Shown: positions 1 to 10,828 of the stretch, one piece after another
Layout of the letters: each line of letters starts with the position of its first letter
How positions within the stretch are numbered: the stretch's first letter is position 1
Source: Zoroaster sp. YZ-2022
Taxonomy: Eukaryota; Echinodermata; Asteroidea; Forcipulatida; Zoroasteridae
NCBI GenBank assembly: GCA_029582265.1
Contig: CM055816.1
Coordinates: forward strand, 33,491,049-33,555,048
Length of the DNA stretch: 64,000 bases
Reading direction: 5' to 3'
Notes under the pieces: generated by a model
Told to the model about the DNA's origin: nothing
The model's database searches: none
What the model saw: the letters and a program-made list of their open reading frames with translations, nothing else
Position numbers and translations under genes: made by a program

Positions 1-697
1 GATGTGCCTGCATGAATGGTGTCAGATGCGGTTGCAAAACTTCGTCCACATAACGTTGTGCAGTTAAATTGCCTTCAATAGTAACCAGTGGTGTTCTGTG
101 ATTGGTGGCGATTCCAGCCCAAACCATCAAACTTGGTCCTCCCCAGCGATCCACCTCTCTAATACAGCATTCTGCATACCGCTCGCCGCCTCTGCGCCAT
201 ACGCGCTGACGTCCATCACTTCTATTGAGACAAAACCTGCTTTCGTCACTGAACACAACTGCACTCCACTGTCGCTGGTTCCAGCGACGATAATGTCTAC
301 ACCAATTCAGTCTGTTCCTTCGATGCGCTGCAGTTAATGTTTGACCTCTGCAAGGACGTCGTGAGTGTAGCTGCTCGTCTTGCAAGCGATTCCTCACAGT
401 TCCAGGAGAGACTCGATTGTTGTGAAGGCCAACTGTTTCTGCCGCCGTTCTTGTTGCAGGCCGAAAGCGTTCCCTAAGATGTTGCAACACCATATAACGG
501 TCTTGGTTTGGTGTGGTTACCCGTGGTCTTCCGGTCCGAGGATGATCTTCTACGGATGCCATCTCAATGTACCGGCTGATAAGATTGGCAATGGCAGGCT
601 GCGAACATCCTAGACGTCGAGCAATTGTTCGTTGACTTTCACCCGCCTCAAACATTCCTATCCCCCTCGAACGCTGGTCAGTCGTCAAACGTGGCAT
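1..697 (-). CDS. Tc1/mariner-superfamily transposase, partial (C-terminus outside window)
   Basis: On the minus strand an uninterrupted frame of about 232 codons runs from an ATG at 697 to the window edge. It shows an N-terminal helix-turn-helix region (TIARRLGCSQPAI), a second HTH-like segment after an RPRV linker, and the first catalytic aspartate in VFSDESRF followed by WRRRGERY and LMVWAGI, the typical order of Tc1/IS630 transposases that cut and paste DNA at TA sites. The second Asp and the final Asp/Glu would lie left of base 1. No stop or frameshift is visible, so this copy is less decayed than the other mariner copy at 40-42 kb and belongs to a different family. Terminal repeats were not found to the right of the start codon. 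The superfamily is confident; the exact family is not. Confidence 0.82.
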   Translation of the reverse strand, partial: MPRLTTDQRSRGIGMFEAGESQRTIARRLGCSQPAIANLISRYIEMASVEDHPRTGRPRVTTPNQDRYMVLQHLRERFRPATRTAAETVGLHNNRVSPGTVRNRLQDEQLHSRRPCRGQTLTAAHRRNRLNWCRHYRRWNQRQWSAVVFSDESRFCLNRSDGRQRVWRRGGERYAECCIREVDRWGGPSLMVWAGIATNHRTPLVTIEGNLTAQRYVDEVLQPHLTPFMQAH

Positions 698-1000
698 ATC
701 AATTTCATTAGCAGAAGCTTACAGAATAACTTTTAGACAGGATGTGTAATCATAAAGACTACAGGAACCCACTATGAAGATCAGCATAGAGAACATCCCA
801 TACAAACCCATTCATGCACAGCAATTTGATCAAACAGGTGCTGAGTGCGAATCTGTCCTTCAACATTCTTTCTTTTGTTTCTTTGACATGTGTGTAACTC
901 TGTTGCTGAAATTGTTGGGCTGTGACATGTGATACAGCAAGCTGTTCCATGTCAGTGCATTTCTCTCTTGTGTCATTAAGGCAACCACATGGTTACTGAC
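698..1000. other. Unassigned flank
   Basis: This stretch lies between the transposase start and the TA-rich duplication. It may include the 5' untranslated end and terminal repeat of the Tc1-like element, but I see no convincing inverted repeat, exon or RNA in it. Confidence 0.3.
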
Positions 1001-1475
1001 ATGTGCTTAAAGTAAAGTATTGAAGTAGTCCTGTGTGCAAATTTGGTGTATTTTTATGAACAGAATTTTACTTTATGACCGTTTGAATAAGTGATAAGTT
1101 TCTTTTTAAGGCCAGTTTATATATATATTATATATATATATATTATAAACGGTTCGCGAGCAAAGAAAATTTGTTGAATATATATATATATATATATATA
1201 TTTGGCTGAATAAATATATATATATATATATATATACATGTGCTTAAAGTAAAGTATTGAAGTAGTCCTGTGTGCAAATTTGGTGTATTTTTATGAACAG
1301 AATTTTACTTTATGACCGTTTGAATAAGTGATAAGTTTCTTTTTAAGGCCAGTTTATATATATATATTATATATATATATATATTATAAACGGTTCGCGA
1401 GCAAAGAAAATTTGGCTGAATATATATATATATATATATATATATTTGGCTGAATAAATATATATATATATATAT
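1001..1475. repeat. Tandem duplication (about 236 bp x 2) with TA microsatellites
   Basis: The block starting ATGTGCTTAAAGTAAAG at 1001 recurs almost exactly at 1237. Each copy carries a unique ~130-bp part followed by several runs of TA dinucleotides broken by a short GGTTCGCGAGCAAAG segment. Copies are nearly identical, which points to a recent duplication, probably by slippage or unequal exchange between TA runs. Confidence 0.85.
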
Positions 1476-1759
1476 ATTTACTATACCTCATACATATTCA
1501 TGATCGAGAGCCGAATTCTCACTGGTCCATTCACCATCACGTGCCAGATGCTATTTTGGCTATTTACCTCGCGCCCGCAAGTATTCACGCACAGGGTAAA
1601 TACGCATGCGCAGTAGTGCGTAGTAGACTGTCGCATCGGGGAACAGTCCCGGCGGGGAAATAGTCCTGGCGATCTGTTCCCCGCGCGCCGCCGGCGCGCG
1701 GGGAACAGTCGCACGGGTAGAGTATGCACGCGCGAACATCGCCCTAGCTACATGAAAAG

Positions 1760-1840
1760 ATGGCGGCACACGTAAATGTCAATTCGCGTTTTACCGAGCT
1801 CAATGATGCCGAACTAGAGAATATTGTGAATATGTATGAG
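1760..1840 (+). CDS. Possible first coding exon inside the fold-back arm (left copy)
   Basis: An ATG in good context (AAGATGGCGG) opens 27 codons that end exactly at a GT-type splice donor (GAG/GTACAG). The peptide starts MAAHVNVNSRF and ends in an acidic ELENIVNMYE stretch. It sits just downstream of the CpG-rich part of the arm, as expected for a promoter plus exon 1. The mirror copy at 2205-2288 keeps the frame despite a 3-bp length change. The short acidic start recalls the N-termini of Crypton-like tyrosine-recombinase genes, but that likeness is too short to rely on. Confidence 0.35.
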
Positions 1841-2204
1841 GTACAGTGAAACAAATATAACATGGTTTATTTCGGGTGGACAGTCGATATTAGCTCCCCT
1901 CGGTATTGGAAGTTGACAAACTAGTTCCCTTGGCTTCGCCTCGGGAACTAGTTTCTCAACTTCCAATACCGAGGGGAGCTAATATACAAATATAACATGG
2001 TTTGAGGGTGGACAGTCGGTATTAGCTCCCCGAGGTATTGGAAGTTGGCAAACTAGTTCCCGAGGCGAAGCCGAGGGAACTAGTTTGTCAACTTCCAATA
2101 CCGAGGCGAAGCCGAGGGAACTAGTTTGTCAACTTCCAATACCGAGGGGAGCTAATATCGACTGTCCACCCGAAATAAACCATGTTATATTTGTTTTACT
2201 ATAC

Positions 2205-2288
2205 CTCATACATATTCACAATATTCTCCAGTTCGGCATCATTGATGCGCTCGGGAAAACGCGAATTTACATTTACGTGTGCCGCCAT
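2205..2288 (-). CDS. Mirror copy of the possible first exon (right arm)
   Basis: The reverse complement of this interval opens with the same MAAHVNVNSRF start, runs 28 codons and ends at a GAG/GTATAG donor. Relative to the left copy it has an in-frame 3-bp difference and a few substitutions. Retention of frame and donor in both arms suggests the segment was coding when it was duplicated. Confidence 0.33.
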
Positions 2289-2617
2289 CTTTTCATGTAT
2301 ATAATATGTAGCTAGGGCGATGTTCGCGCGTGCGTACAACGCCCGTGCGACTGTTCCCCGCGCGCCGCGGCGCGCGGGGAACAGATCGTTGGGACTATTT
2401 CCCCGCCGGGACTGTTCCCCGATGCGACAGTCTACTACGCACTACTGTGCATGCGTATTTACCCTGTGCGTGAATACTCGCGGGCGCTTGGTAATAGCCA
2501 AAATAGCATCTGGCACGTGACGGTTAATGGACCAGTGAGAATTCGGCTCTCGATCATGAATATGTATGAGGTATAGTAATATCGACTGTCCACCCTCAAA
2601 CCATGTTATATTTGTAT

Positions 2618-3840
2618 AATATATATATATATATATAAATGTATTTATATATATAAATGACTATTTAAATGATGAAAGGTATAGTGAAGAACTAAAGAAG
2701 TTCAAAATCACAGCGGCGCCACACATTTTCCAAAGACAGTACCATTAATATGAAAATAGCATCATTTGAAAGGGGATATAAAGGGCTACATCATGAGGGG
2801 GTCAGCTGAGAATTGCCGAAACATAAATAAGTAGAACAGTTGATGATTTTAGATATAATAATAATTTTTATTCATAAACCGCTTGGTTCTGCTAGTTGCT
2901 GTTCAACAATATCAGGAAATGCAATGTACCCATGTTCATTCAAGACAAGGTCAGATGGAATTTTCTTTTTTGGTGGTTGAGACATGAAATCAGCACGGAA
3001 GGGTCTTTTGTGAGGCAGGGCTCTTTTTCGTTGTTTTTCCTGCTTATAGGTGGATGTGATGGAAACACTGTCAGAACTGCTTGCTCAAGTAGCTTATGAT
3101 GGCTCCCTTTGTGGATAAATTCCTACATGAGTAATAAACAAATGAAATATTTGTCTGTTATTTATACACACCAAGTTATCAAAATCTATGGCCAATCTTT
3201 CATTTTCTGCCATATTGATAAGGCTAAGTGTGAGGTCAGAGATGAAACAATTTTTACAGCCCCTTGAATACACTATTGGTCCGTGCTGAATGGGTGTTAA
3301 GTTGATGATAGGAAACCTCACTTGAAATATTTCTACCTGATGTATTTATATTGTTTTTTGAGAAATTAGTAAAAACAATTTACTAAATCTACAAAAATTA
3401 ATTCATGTCTCAACGAAGTATAAATTTTACAAACATAATTAATGCAAAAATTACTGATGTAAACATACTTACCATTTTCTCATATATTACAATAAAATGA
3501 GTTAACTAAACGTTTCAAAGGTTGGTTATCATACTGATTCTCTTTTAATATATGAAACTATTTACATCTCAGGCGTAAATCCCAGGGGGTTAATGGTCCA
3601 TATAGGCTCACCCATAGGATCACCCCCATGCGGTAAAAATAGTAATAAGCAAATAATTTATCAAAAAACAAGCAAAAAAGAGGAGTTTAAACTATATTGT
3701 TTGTTTGTTTGTTTCTTTGTCCATTTGGATGTCAACAAGTAGTTGTGGGATTATGATTGGTTGTGCACTGCAGTAGGCCTACTTTATACATTGTGTACAC
3801 ACATAATTATTTCAAGATCATCACCGGCACCCCCCCCCCT
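2618..3840. other. AT-rich stretch without recognisable genes
   Basis: A short TA microsatellite opens this stretch. After it I see no exon with credible splice borders, no conserved protein motif and no clear repeat; the short open frames are not convincing. Confidence 0.4.
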
Positions 3841-3846
3841 ACTTTT

Positions 3847-6665
3847 TACCAGACTGAAATCAGCACTGAATTTGGTGCTAGCACGAAATTTGCTGCAGGC
3901 ACCGAATTTCAAATACCGCAAAAGACCGTCAATATACGTCATTCAGTGTAGACGTACATACAGTATTGTTACGAATCTTACCCTTTGATTTTGATAAATA
4001 TTAGCACCCCTTACAGTTCACTTCTTCCACTTTCAATATTTTGCTGACGATGCAATTTCAAGCAGTCTAAGTCCCAGGGTTGTTTCCCCGGACCCTCGAT
4101 TGTCCGCTATAAATATGCAATCCTTACAAGGACGCTACTTTTGCTCATGCATATCCAGCGCCAACGCAATGCATAATGCAACACCAGCGAGAGCCTTGCG
4201 TGCGTGCCACACCCTCCCGCCACGTGGCTTGGAGCCGTCCTTAATTGGACTTAGTCTATTTTCCGAATACTTTCCTCGGAGTCCACCCCTTCACACCGAA
4301 CACGGTTCGTGTGTGAACTACGGCCAAACAGTCACCGCTCAGTCATTAGCCGTGGCCCGCATGTAGAGTGCTCCCTAACCCAAGCACAGCCGCTGTTGCC
4401 CTCGTGCAGTAATAGCTTAGCATCCAAGCAAATAGCTTAACATGCCCAGTAAGCATTTTCCCCCTTAAACACGCCCTCCTTTCTAAGTTGTCGATCACTT
4501 CACTTTCGTCAAATACCTTTCCTTATATGGAACAAGGACCTGTTGTATGTATGTCATGATTTTGCACACGTTTCTACCCTTAGATGCGGAAGCCAAGCTT
4601 CTCATTGGCTAAGACGCTAAACTACGCTTATGTTTTATTCATTCCTAGGCCCCAGATTTCTATATAATCCCCAAGATTTCCTGATATCGGCGTAGTGCGG
4701 TTCCAAATGAAATCTATGCGACTCGATCCGATCTATGACAGTGCGATATACCGAACTATTACAGTGCAGTGCCTCGTTCGTTGAACCAATGGTGCAGGGC
4801 GTTGATATGGCCATTGGTTCGCCTACATGTAGTTAATGCGGTATGGTACACACTCTGGTCCCGTCCAGACACCCAGTGTAGTCAAGCCCCGGTGGTCCCC
4901 GTCGTAGAGACCGACCAGCCGCCCGTCTCTCAGTATAGCAGTGCCCGTACCGTATGCCGAGTGACAAGCCGCATGAACGAACGATGGTCCCCACTGACTG
5001 TACCCAATAGTTGGTATTCGCACCTATTCGGAACTTAGCACAAGTATATAAGTTTAACTATTGACATGTACCTATACGCTACCACTCCTGTCATACATGT
5101 TACTAGTGCCATTGTTAAATAGTGATGTTAATAATAAACCAACCCCATTGATTGAGATTGTCACAACAAAGTTTGTGTCCGACTATTATTTGTTGACCCA
5201 CGATAGTGGGGAATGCAACAGTACTATACTAAAAATACACAATGATGATTCGCACAATTTTGACGAGAAGTGTTCCATCGTAAAATGGCAAAATTAAAAA
5301 ATATTTCTTCATAGATGTGTTCATCATATCTCTACCTATAATCTAGTAGCGCCCCGAATTAATCAACCAACTAATGAGCCCACACCCCAACTAATTAAAC
5401 ATTTATACAATTATTCAATCGGGATATCTATATGCACAATGTCTGAACGGCACGCCTTTCTTTGACGAGAAGTGTTCCATCGTAAAATGGCAAAATTGTA
5501 ATTTTTTTCTTCATAGATGTGTTTATCACATCTCTAGCTATAGCGCCCCAATTAATCAATCCACTAATTATCCCAGCCGAACTAATTAAAATTACATACA
5601 ATTATTCAATCGGGATATGTATATGGACAATGTACAAACGGGATGCCTATATTTGAATGAAAGTGTTCCATCGTAAAATAGCAAAATTGAAATTGTTTTC
5701 TTCATAGATGTGTTCAATATGTCTCTAGCTATAATCTATTAGCACCCCCCAATTAATCGATCCACTAATTAGCCCACCCCAACTAATTAAAATTACATAT
5801 AATTATTCGATCGGGATATCTAGGCTATATGTACAATGTACGACTGGCATACCTATCTTTGACCGAAGGTGTTCCATCGTAGAATAGCAAAATTGTAATT
5901 TTTTTCTTCACATTATGTGTTCATCATATCTCTAGCTATAATCTATTAGCAACCCCAATTAATTGATTCACTAATTAACCCAACCCGACTAATTATAAAA
6001 TGCATACAATCCATCACAGATAGGATGCATATACTGTGCGTTTACACCCATTGACTAAAGTTAACGCTCTTTAGGGGTAGTGAAATTTGATGCCATGCGA
6101 AATTTGATGCTAGCACCAAATTTCAATCACAGCCAAATGGCGCAATATCCGTCAATGAGTGCAAATGTACAGTGGTATCATGGTAAAATACACAATGACG
6201 ATTTGTACAATTTAGCGAGAAATGTTCCATCATAAAATTTCAAAATTGGAATGTTTTTCTTCACAGATGTGTTCATCATATCTCTAGCTATAATCTATTA
6301 GCGCCTCAATTAATCGATCTACTAATTAGCCCAGCCCGACTAATTAAAAAGTGCATACAATTATCCAATCGGCATATCCATATGTACAATATACGAACTG
6401 CATTATTTGACCAGGCTGAAGTCAGCACCGAATTTGGTGCCCGCAATGACGATTCATACAATTTTAGCGAGAAGTGTTCCATCATAAAATGGCGAAATTG
6501 TAATGTTTTCTTTACAAATTGTGCGAATCGTCATTGTGTAAATGGTACTGTACGTTTACACTCAATGACGTATAATATTGACGGTCTTTTTGCTGTACTA
6601 GTATTTGAAATTCGGTGCCAGCACCAAAATTCGTGTTAGCACCAAATTCGGTGCTCACTTCAGCG
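3847..6665. mobile_element. Non-autonomous DNA element with ~125-bp inverted ends and internal satellite
   Basis: The left end (3847-3975, motifs TGAAATCAGCACTGAATTTG and AGACCGTCAATA) is matched in inverted orientation at 6540-6665 (GCACCAAATTCGGTGCTCAC). Between them lie a ~1 kb unique segment (about 4070-5040, more GC-rich, no recognisable gene) and a satellite array (5230-6500). Extra partial copies of the end sequence occur at about 6065-6180 and 6410-6440, so the right side is composite. No transposase is seen. Target duplications were not identified. Confidence 0.6.
5230..6500. repeat. Tandem array, ~190-206 bp units
   Basis: The anchor TGTTCCATCG(T)AAAAT recurs at 5271, 5473, 5664, 5870, 6223 and 6474. 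Each unit also has a CTTCATAGATGTGTTCA block, a CTAATTA-rich block and a TCAATCGGGATAT block. Spacing is 202, 191, 206, 353 and 251 bp; the longer gap contains a partial terminal-repeat copy. Units have diverged by substitutions, so the array is not very recent. Confidence 0.8.
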
Positions 6666-6796
6666 AGGCATATTTAATAATTATGCAGTCAGACGTATGA
6701 TGTTCAACCATGCCTGGTTGTTGTTGATTTAGACAGTACTGCGCATGTGCAATTCTTTGTTAGCCTCTTGCAGCCGTGAATGTAAATACATTGGAA

Positions 6797-7058
6797 TATG
6801 TGACCCGCTCTGTGAAAATGACTCACATGTCGCACCGTGCGTTTTCATTTGAATGCTTGTTTTCCTAACAATATATTGTGTTAATTATGGACATTATTGA
6901 TTATTACAAATGCCATATCTCCATAATGCAATATGCCACACACCTCTAACATATACCAAATTAAAGCCGACGATGTACTCTTTCCAGCTACATAGAAATG
7001 TATATTTGTCAATTAAAATTTGCGTCTTGCGACTCATTTTCACAGAGCGGGTCACATA
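6797..7058. mobile_element. MITE with TATGTGACCCGCTCTG ends
   Basis: The left end reads TATGTGACCCGCTCTGTGAA and the right end is its complement (TTCACAGAGCGGGTCACATA). The 262-bp interior has no coding potential. The TA at each end could be part of the repeat or a TA target duplication. Confidence 0.75.
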
Positions 7059-7499
7059 TACCCATTATCGGATGCCATAACCGGTCGTAAATGACTCGTA
7101 TCTGTTGACACTGTTTTAAGTTCTGTTGACACTGTTAAATAAACATGTAATATCCGGAACAATCACTCAAATCACATGAGCCAGCTAGTCATTTTCTGAT
7201 TTCCGGGTGTCATGAATATTCATATTATTTCTCTTCAAATTGACAGTTTATAAGACATCAAAAAGATGCATATTCATATTACTGCATCACCGCATTTTCC
7301 CCTCACCGACAAATTGAAGTCCGCCCTCTGTTGTCAGTAATTATACTTTTTCTTAAGGGCTTGAAACTTTTGCAAAGCGGCATTTATGACATTTTCGGCC
7401 GTGATCGCAACTCGAGTCGAGTGAAGACAAAAATAGATGCAAAGTTTAGCAACGATCATCACTTTTTGCCAGCTGATTTTTGTTTTATTTTGTTTAATT

Positions 7500-7710
7500 T
7501 AAAAAATGAATATTGAATAAAAGAAATAAAATATTTATTTTAAAAATTAATAAATAAATGAATAATAAATGAATACAAAAAACGAATAAAAAACGAATAA
7601 AAAATGAATAAAAATGAATAAAAATAAATAAAAATTAATAAATGAATAAAAAATGTATAAATGAATAAGAAATGATTAAATAATAAATGAAAAAAACAAA
7701 GAAGAGAAAA
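7500..7710. repeat. A-rich low-complexity tract
   Basis: Imperfect repeats of AATGAATAAAA over about 200 bp, with no coding content. Confidence 0.8.
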
Positions 7711-8222
7711 TTGTACACCTAGTGTGGTTTTAAGTGTTTTTTAGAGAGACACAATGGAGCTTATAACAATATTATACATCTTTCCCCCTCCCCCTGTAAC
7801 AGTTGATGATTGGGTACAGTTGAATGAATTAACTTCGAGCAAACCCTCAAAACAGGAAGTTGTATGCTCATGTTAAGAATGCTGTTTTTGTACCACGTGC
7901 GTCTTATGTCCATATTATGGGTTTTACACCAGCCCAATAATGGTCTTTTTATACACCACTGAAATGGCCACTTGTCACACCTTATATGTGCAAGGTCGTG
8001 TACAACTTTTTCATAAGGGCCTGAAAACGTTTGTACGAAAGCTTTTGGGGTTTGCTCTTTTACAACAACAGCCTAAAATAATAATGACCTTCTGGGAAAA
8101 ATAAAATCACACAAGCACATCCACTCTCCATGCTGAAAACCTTGCTGAAACTGAACTGTAATCAGCTGTGGCGTGCCGTGTGCTTCATATGCATATTCAT
8201 TTGATTTGCAGCGCAAATTCAG

Positions 8223-8229
8223 TATAAAA
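8223..8229 (+). promoter_or_regulatory. TATA box candidate
   Basis: A consensus TATAAAA lies 94 bp upstream of the ATG at 8317, at a spacing that would place transcription start near 8255 and leave a short 5' leader. Confidence 0.35.
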
Positions 8230-8316
8230 GTTCGGTGATTTCAACTACTTTAGAAGTACATCACGTTTGAATGCAATCATTTTAGTTTGGCATATTTTGC
8301 GTGCATTTCGCTGAAA

Positions 8317-8442
8317 ATGGAAGACGAACGAAACGATTACCATGATTCAACCGGTCGCGATGATCAAACCAAGTCATCAGCGGATGATACATCTCCTCCG
8401 CCTGCTCAAGGAGCTCCAGAGCCAGTAAAGAAGCAAGTGCAG
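8317..8442 (+). CDS. Candidate first exon of an unidentified gene
   Basis: An ATG (AAAATGGAAG) opens 42 codons encoding a charged, Ser/Pro-rich, probably disordered peptide that starts MEDERNDYHDSTG and ends PEPVKKQVQ at a splice donor (CAG/GTATTA). The exon ends in phase 0, which would fit the phase-0 acceptor at 11779. A TATA box lies upstream. I do not recognise the protein. It could be an alternative start of the gene at 10829 or a separate gene; composition and borders are the only support. Confidence 0.35.
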
Positions 8443-9490
8443 GTATTATTGAATTTAACTTTTCTCAGATTTATGGTTTATTCAGGCATGACACCGATAT
8501 GTAAGAGTCTAGCTGAGCCCTAAAATATCACAAAACTAAACTTTCATACGTGAAAATGTGTCTATGTGTTCATGGGAGTAAACGAAAAGTTTTACGGCAA
8601 CAATGTAAGTTGACTTAACAATTTGTTTTCATTTTCTCAAAAATTACAGCACTTCAAACGGAATATTTTTGAGGATTGTTCATTAAAACATGGCGGCCTA
8701 ATAAAAAGTAAAATCATGCTGAATTTTAATTATTTATATTAACATCATTGCCCTAAAAATGTGGAACAAAATTAGGAGTACCTATAGAATGCAGGGAAAA
8801 ATTTTCCCCTTTTCTGAATTTGACCTAGGAACCGCACTTGTGTATTTTAAAGCCAGATTACGTAAATTTATAATTAACCTTTGGTGTGGCACTGCATTCT
8901 ATAGTTGTACCTAAATGATTTACCATACAGTCTGTAGGCCTACTTCATTTTTGAAGCCAAAGCATGGATTTATTATTAAACATTTTTAAATGTTTAAAGT
9001 CCCCTATTGGAAATTTGTTTTTAAACAATTTTTAAATAAATTCAAAATAAATGAAAGAAAAACAATACCCGAGCTCCATGCATGTGATCCGCAGGCTTTG
9101 ATATCCAACACTTTTCAAGACTTTTCTAATTCATTAAAACGTATTCATTGTTTTAAAGCTGAATAAATGTGAATTTTCTAATTAATGACCAATTTTAATA
9201 TTCAGATTAATCAATTCAGATTAATCAATTACTTTTGAAGCTGTGAGTGGCTTAACTTGTGACGGTTATCGTCCATTTTGGGCAACAAAGCCATCTTTCT
9301 TGGATCGGAATCCTATGTTTATGCCCCCAAAAGTCTCCAGTTTTCTGGTCTCAGCGCGCGTCGCCATTTTTTGTTTACTATGAAACAACGTTGCAGCTAA
9401 AATCGCTTGATTGCTGTCGTGCTTTGTTTTAAACGACTTTTTCACATATAGCCATCGAACTTTTTACATCGGAAATTTGGTCCCTGCGTA
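8443..9490. other. Intronic or intergenic AT-rich DNA
   Basis: No exon, motif or repeat family was recognised in this interval. Confidence 0.35.
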
Positions 9491-9612
9491 TAATAATAAT
9501 AATAATAATAATAATATGTGGACTTATATAGCGCACGCATCCACCAACTAAGTGGTGCTCAAGGTGCATTCTTTTACGTGCATTACACAACACGTGCATT
9601 ACACAACACGCG
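9491..9612 (-). mobile_element. SINE 3' fragment
   Basis: A TAA-repeat tail followed (reading on +) by GTGGACTTATATAGCGCACG and CCACCAACTAAGTGGTGC marks the 3' end of the tRNA-derived SINE that is complete at 17.4, 21.5 and 28.6 kb. The tRNA-like head is missing; a short CGTGCATTACACAACA segment is duplicated at the truncation. Confidence 0.75.
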
Positions 9613-9819
9613 TATGAATGTATCACGTATTTCCCGTTGCCAAAAAAGCCAACAAACAAACAAAGATTACCACCCCCCCCAAAAAAAAATAATAATAATA
9701 ATAAAAATAACATTAAAAAAAAAAACGAGATAAGTGTAACTTTTAAAGAGTGAAAACAAGAGGAGTTTTTGTTGAATAATTCTGTGAAATAATTCTTTGG
9801 GACTAATTTCAGGGTTAAA

Positions 9820-10075
9820 ATATTTTAAAAGGTCAACATGGTCACGATCAACAAGGCATGGAAATTGGAATTGGAGGGCTACTTTTAACTCACATTAACT
9901 ATGTTTAACTCAGTTACTGAAAATAATACCCCACCGTGATAAGGTTATATTACTGTTGCTGCTGTATAAATAATACATTAATTTTCAGTCACTTTTTTTT
10001 CTTCATTTTAAACTAGTACAACAATTCCATGCCCTGTTGAATGTCTGACCTGATCGTGACGACACTGCCCCGTTA
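9820..10075. mobile_element. MITE, older copy of the family at 16083
   Basis: Shared blocks with 16083-16296 are GTCACGATCAACA.GGCATGGAA, GTTACTGAAAATAATACCCCAC, TTACTGTTGCT.CTG and ATTCCATGCCCTGT, in the same order. The right end (CACTGCCCCGTTAA) is recognisable; the left end is degraded. Confidence 0.65.
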
Positions 10076-10349
10076 ATGCTTGTGTGAATGATAATCTTTC
10101 TATTCAGAACTATGGCTGCTTAAGTTCATTGTTTTTCCTTAGTCTTGCAGATTTGGTGCTATTTTTTATACATGTGTTTATAGATATACTAGTACTAGTA
10201 CAAGAAAATGCTTTAAAAGTGCTCCAAATTATTGTTGTAGATCCATACTTTATTGTTTTGAGTCTATTAATAGTTGTCCTTTTTATAAAATATACTTCAT
10301 TTTTAACACAAACCTCATTACCACTTCTCTCTTGTCTACTTCCACTATG

Positions 10350-10770
10350 ACCCTAGTCTTGGCTCAAGACGTTGTTGCTCATTTTTCGCTGCGTGGCGAT
10401 CTCATCACCTGCATGCAGCAGACCGCCGGCCGCGCTCGAATTGTCCGTTTCGTAAATCGAACAATAGATGGCGCTTTTCCAAAAACCTGATTTTTCTACA
10501 ACGTAACCTCCTCATATCAGAACTACGTCTTGGAACTTTCATCTCATGTCACGTGACATAGCAACTGTGACCTCTGGTGAATTAATATGCATATTCATTA
10601 ATTAAAGGTCAGAATAAAGAAGCACGCACGCGCACAAGAATGAGTTGAAAGTTTGATGACGTCAAGTATAGTTAGGTGCACACACGTACATCACAGACAC
10701 AACTTAATGAACTAGCTCGTATTATATACTAGCGAGCCTTGTAAGGCTTGCGCTAGCCTAGCTCCCCGGC
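10350..10770 (+). promoter_or_regulatory. CpG-containing upstream region of the gene at 10829
   Basis: This stretch is richer in CpG than its surroundings and holds a TCACGTGAC E-box-like palindrome near 10555 and a TGACGTCA CRE-type palindrome near 10658, just before the exon starting at 10829. It is a plausible promoter; no TATA box is at a convincing distance. Confidence 0.3.
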
Positions 10771-10828
10771 CGGCCCCGTGGTGGTGTGGCAAATGCGAGG
10801 TCTTCGATGTACATTGTTGATTTTGAGA

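Larger units (their letters stand above)
1478..2617. mobile_element. Fold-back element (long nested palindrome, CpG-rich arms)
   Basis: Bases 1478-1900 are repeated in inverted form at about 2155-2577, beginning ACTATACCTCATACATATTC on the left and ending with its complement on the right. Each arm contains a smaller perfect GC palindrome (CTGTTCCCCGCGCGCC...) and a CpG-rich segment. The centre (about 1880-2150) holds several shorter palindromic copies of a GGAAGTTG/AACTAGTTCCC unit, two of them as a 44-bp tandem. A second variant (CATGGTTTGAGGGTGGACAG) at 1988 pairs with its complement at about 2578-2612. The whole could fold into one hairpin. It resembles a non-autonomous fold-back transposon; no transposase is present. 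Confidence 0.75.

Noticed and set aside
4100..5038. Protein genes in the more GC-rich part of the inverted-repeat element
   Set aside because: The open frames are short, overlap on both strands, and lack splice borders or any recognisable motif.
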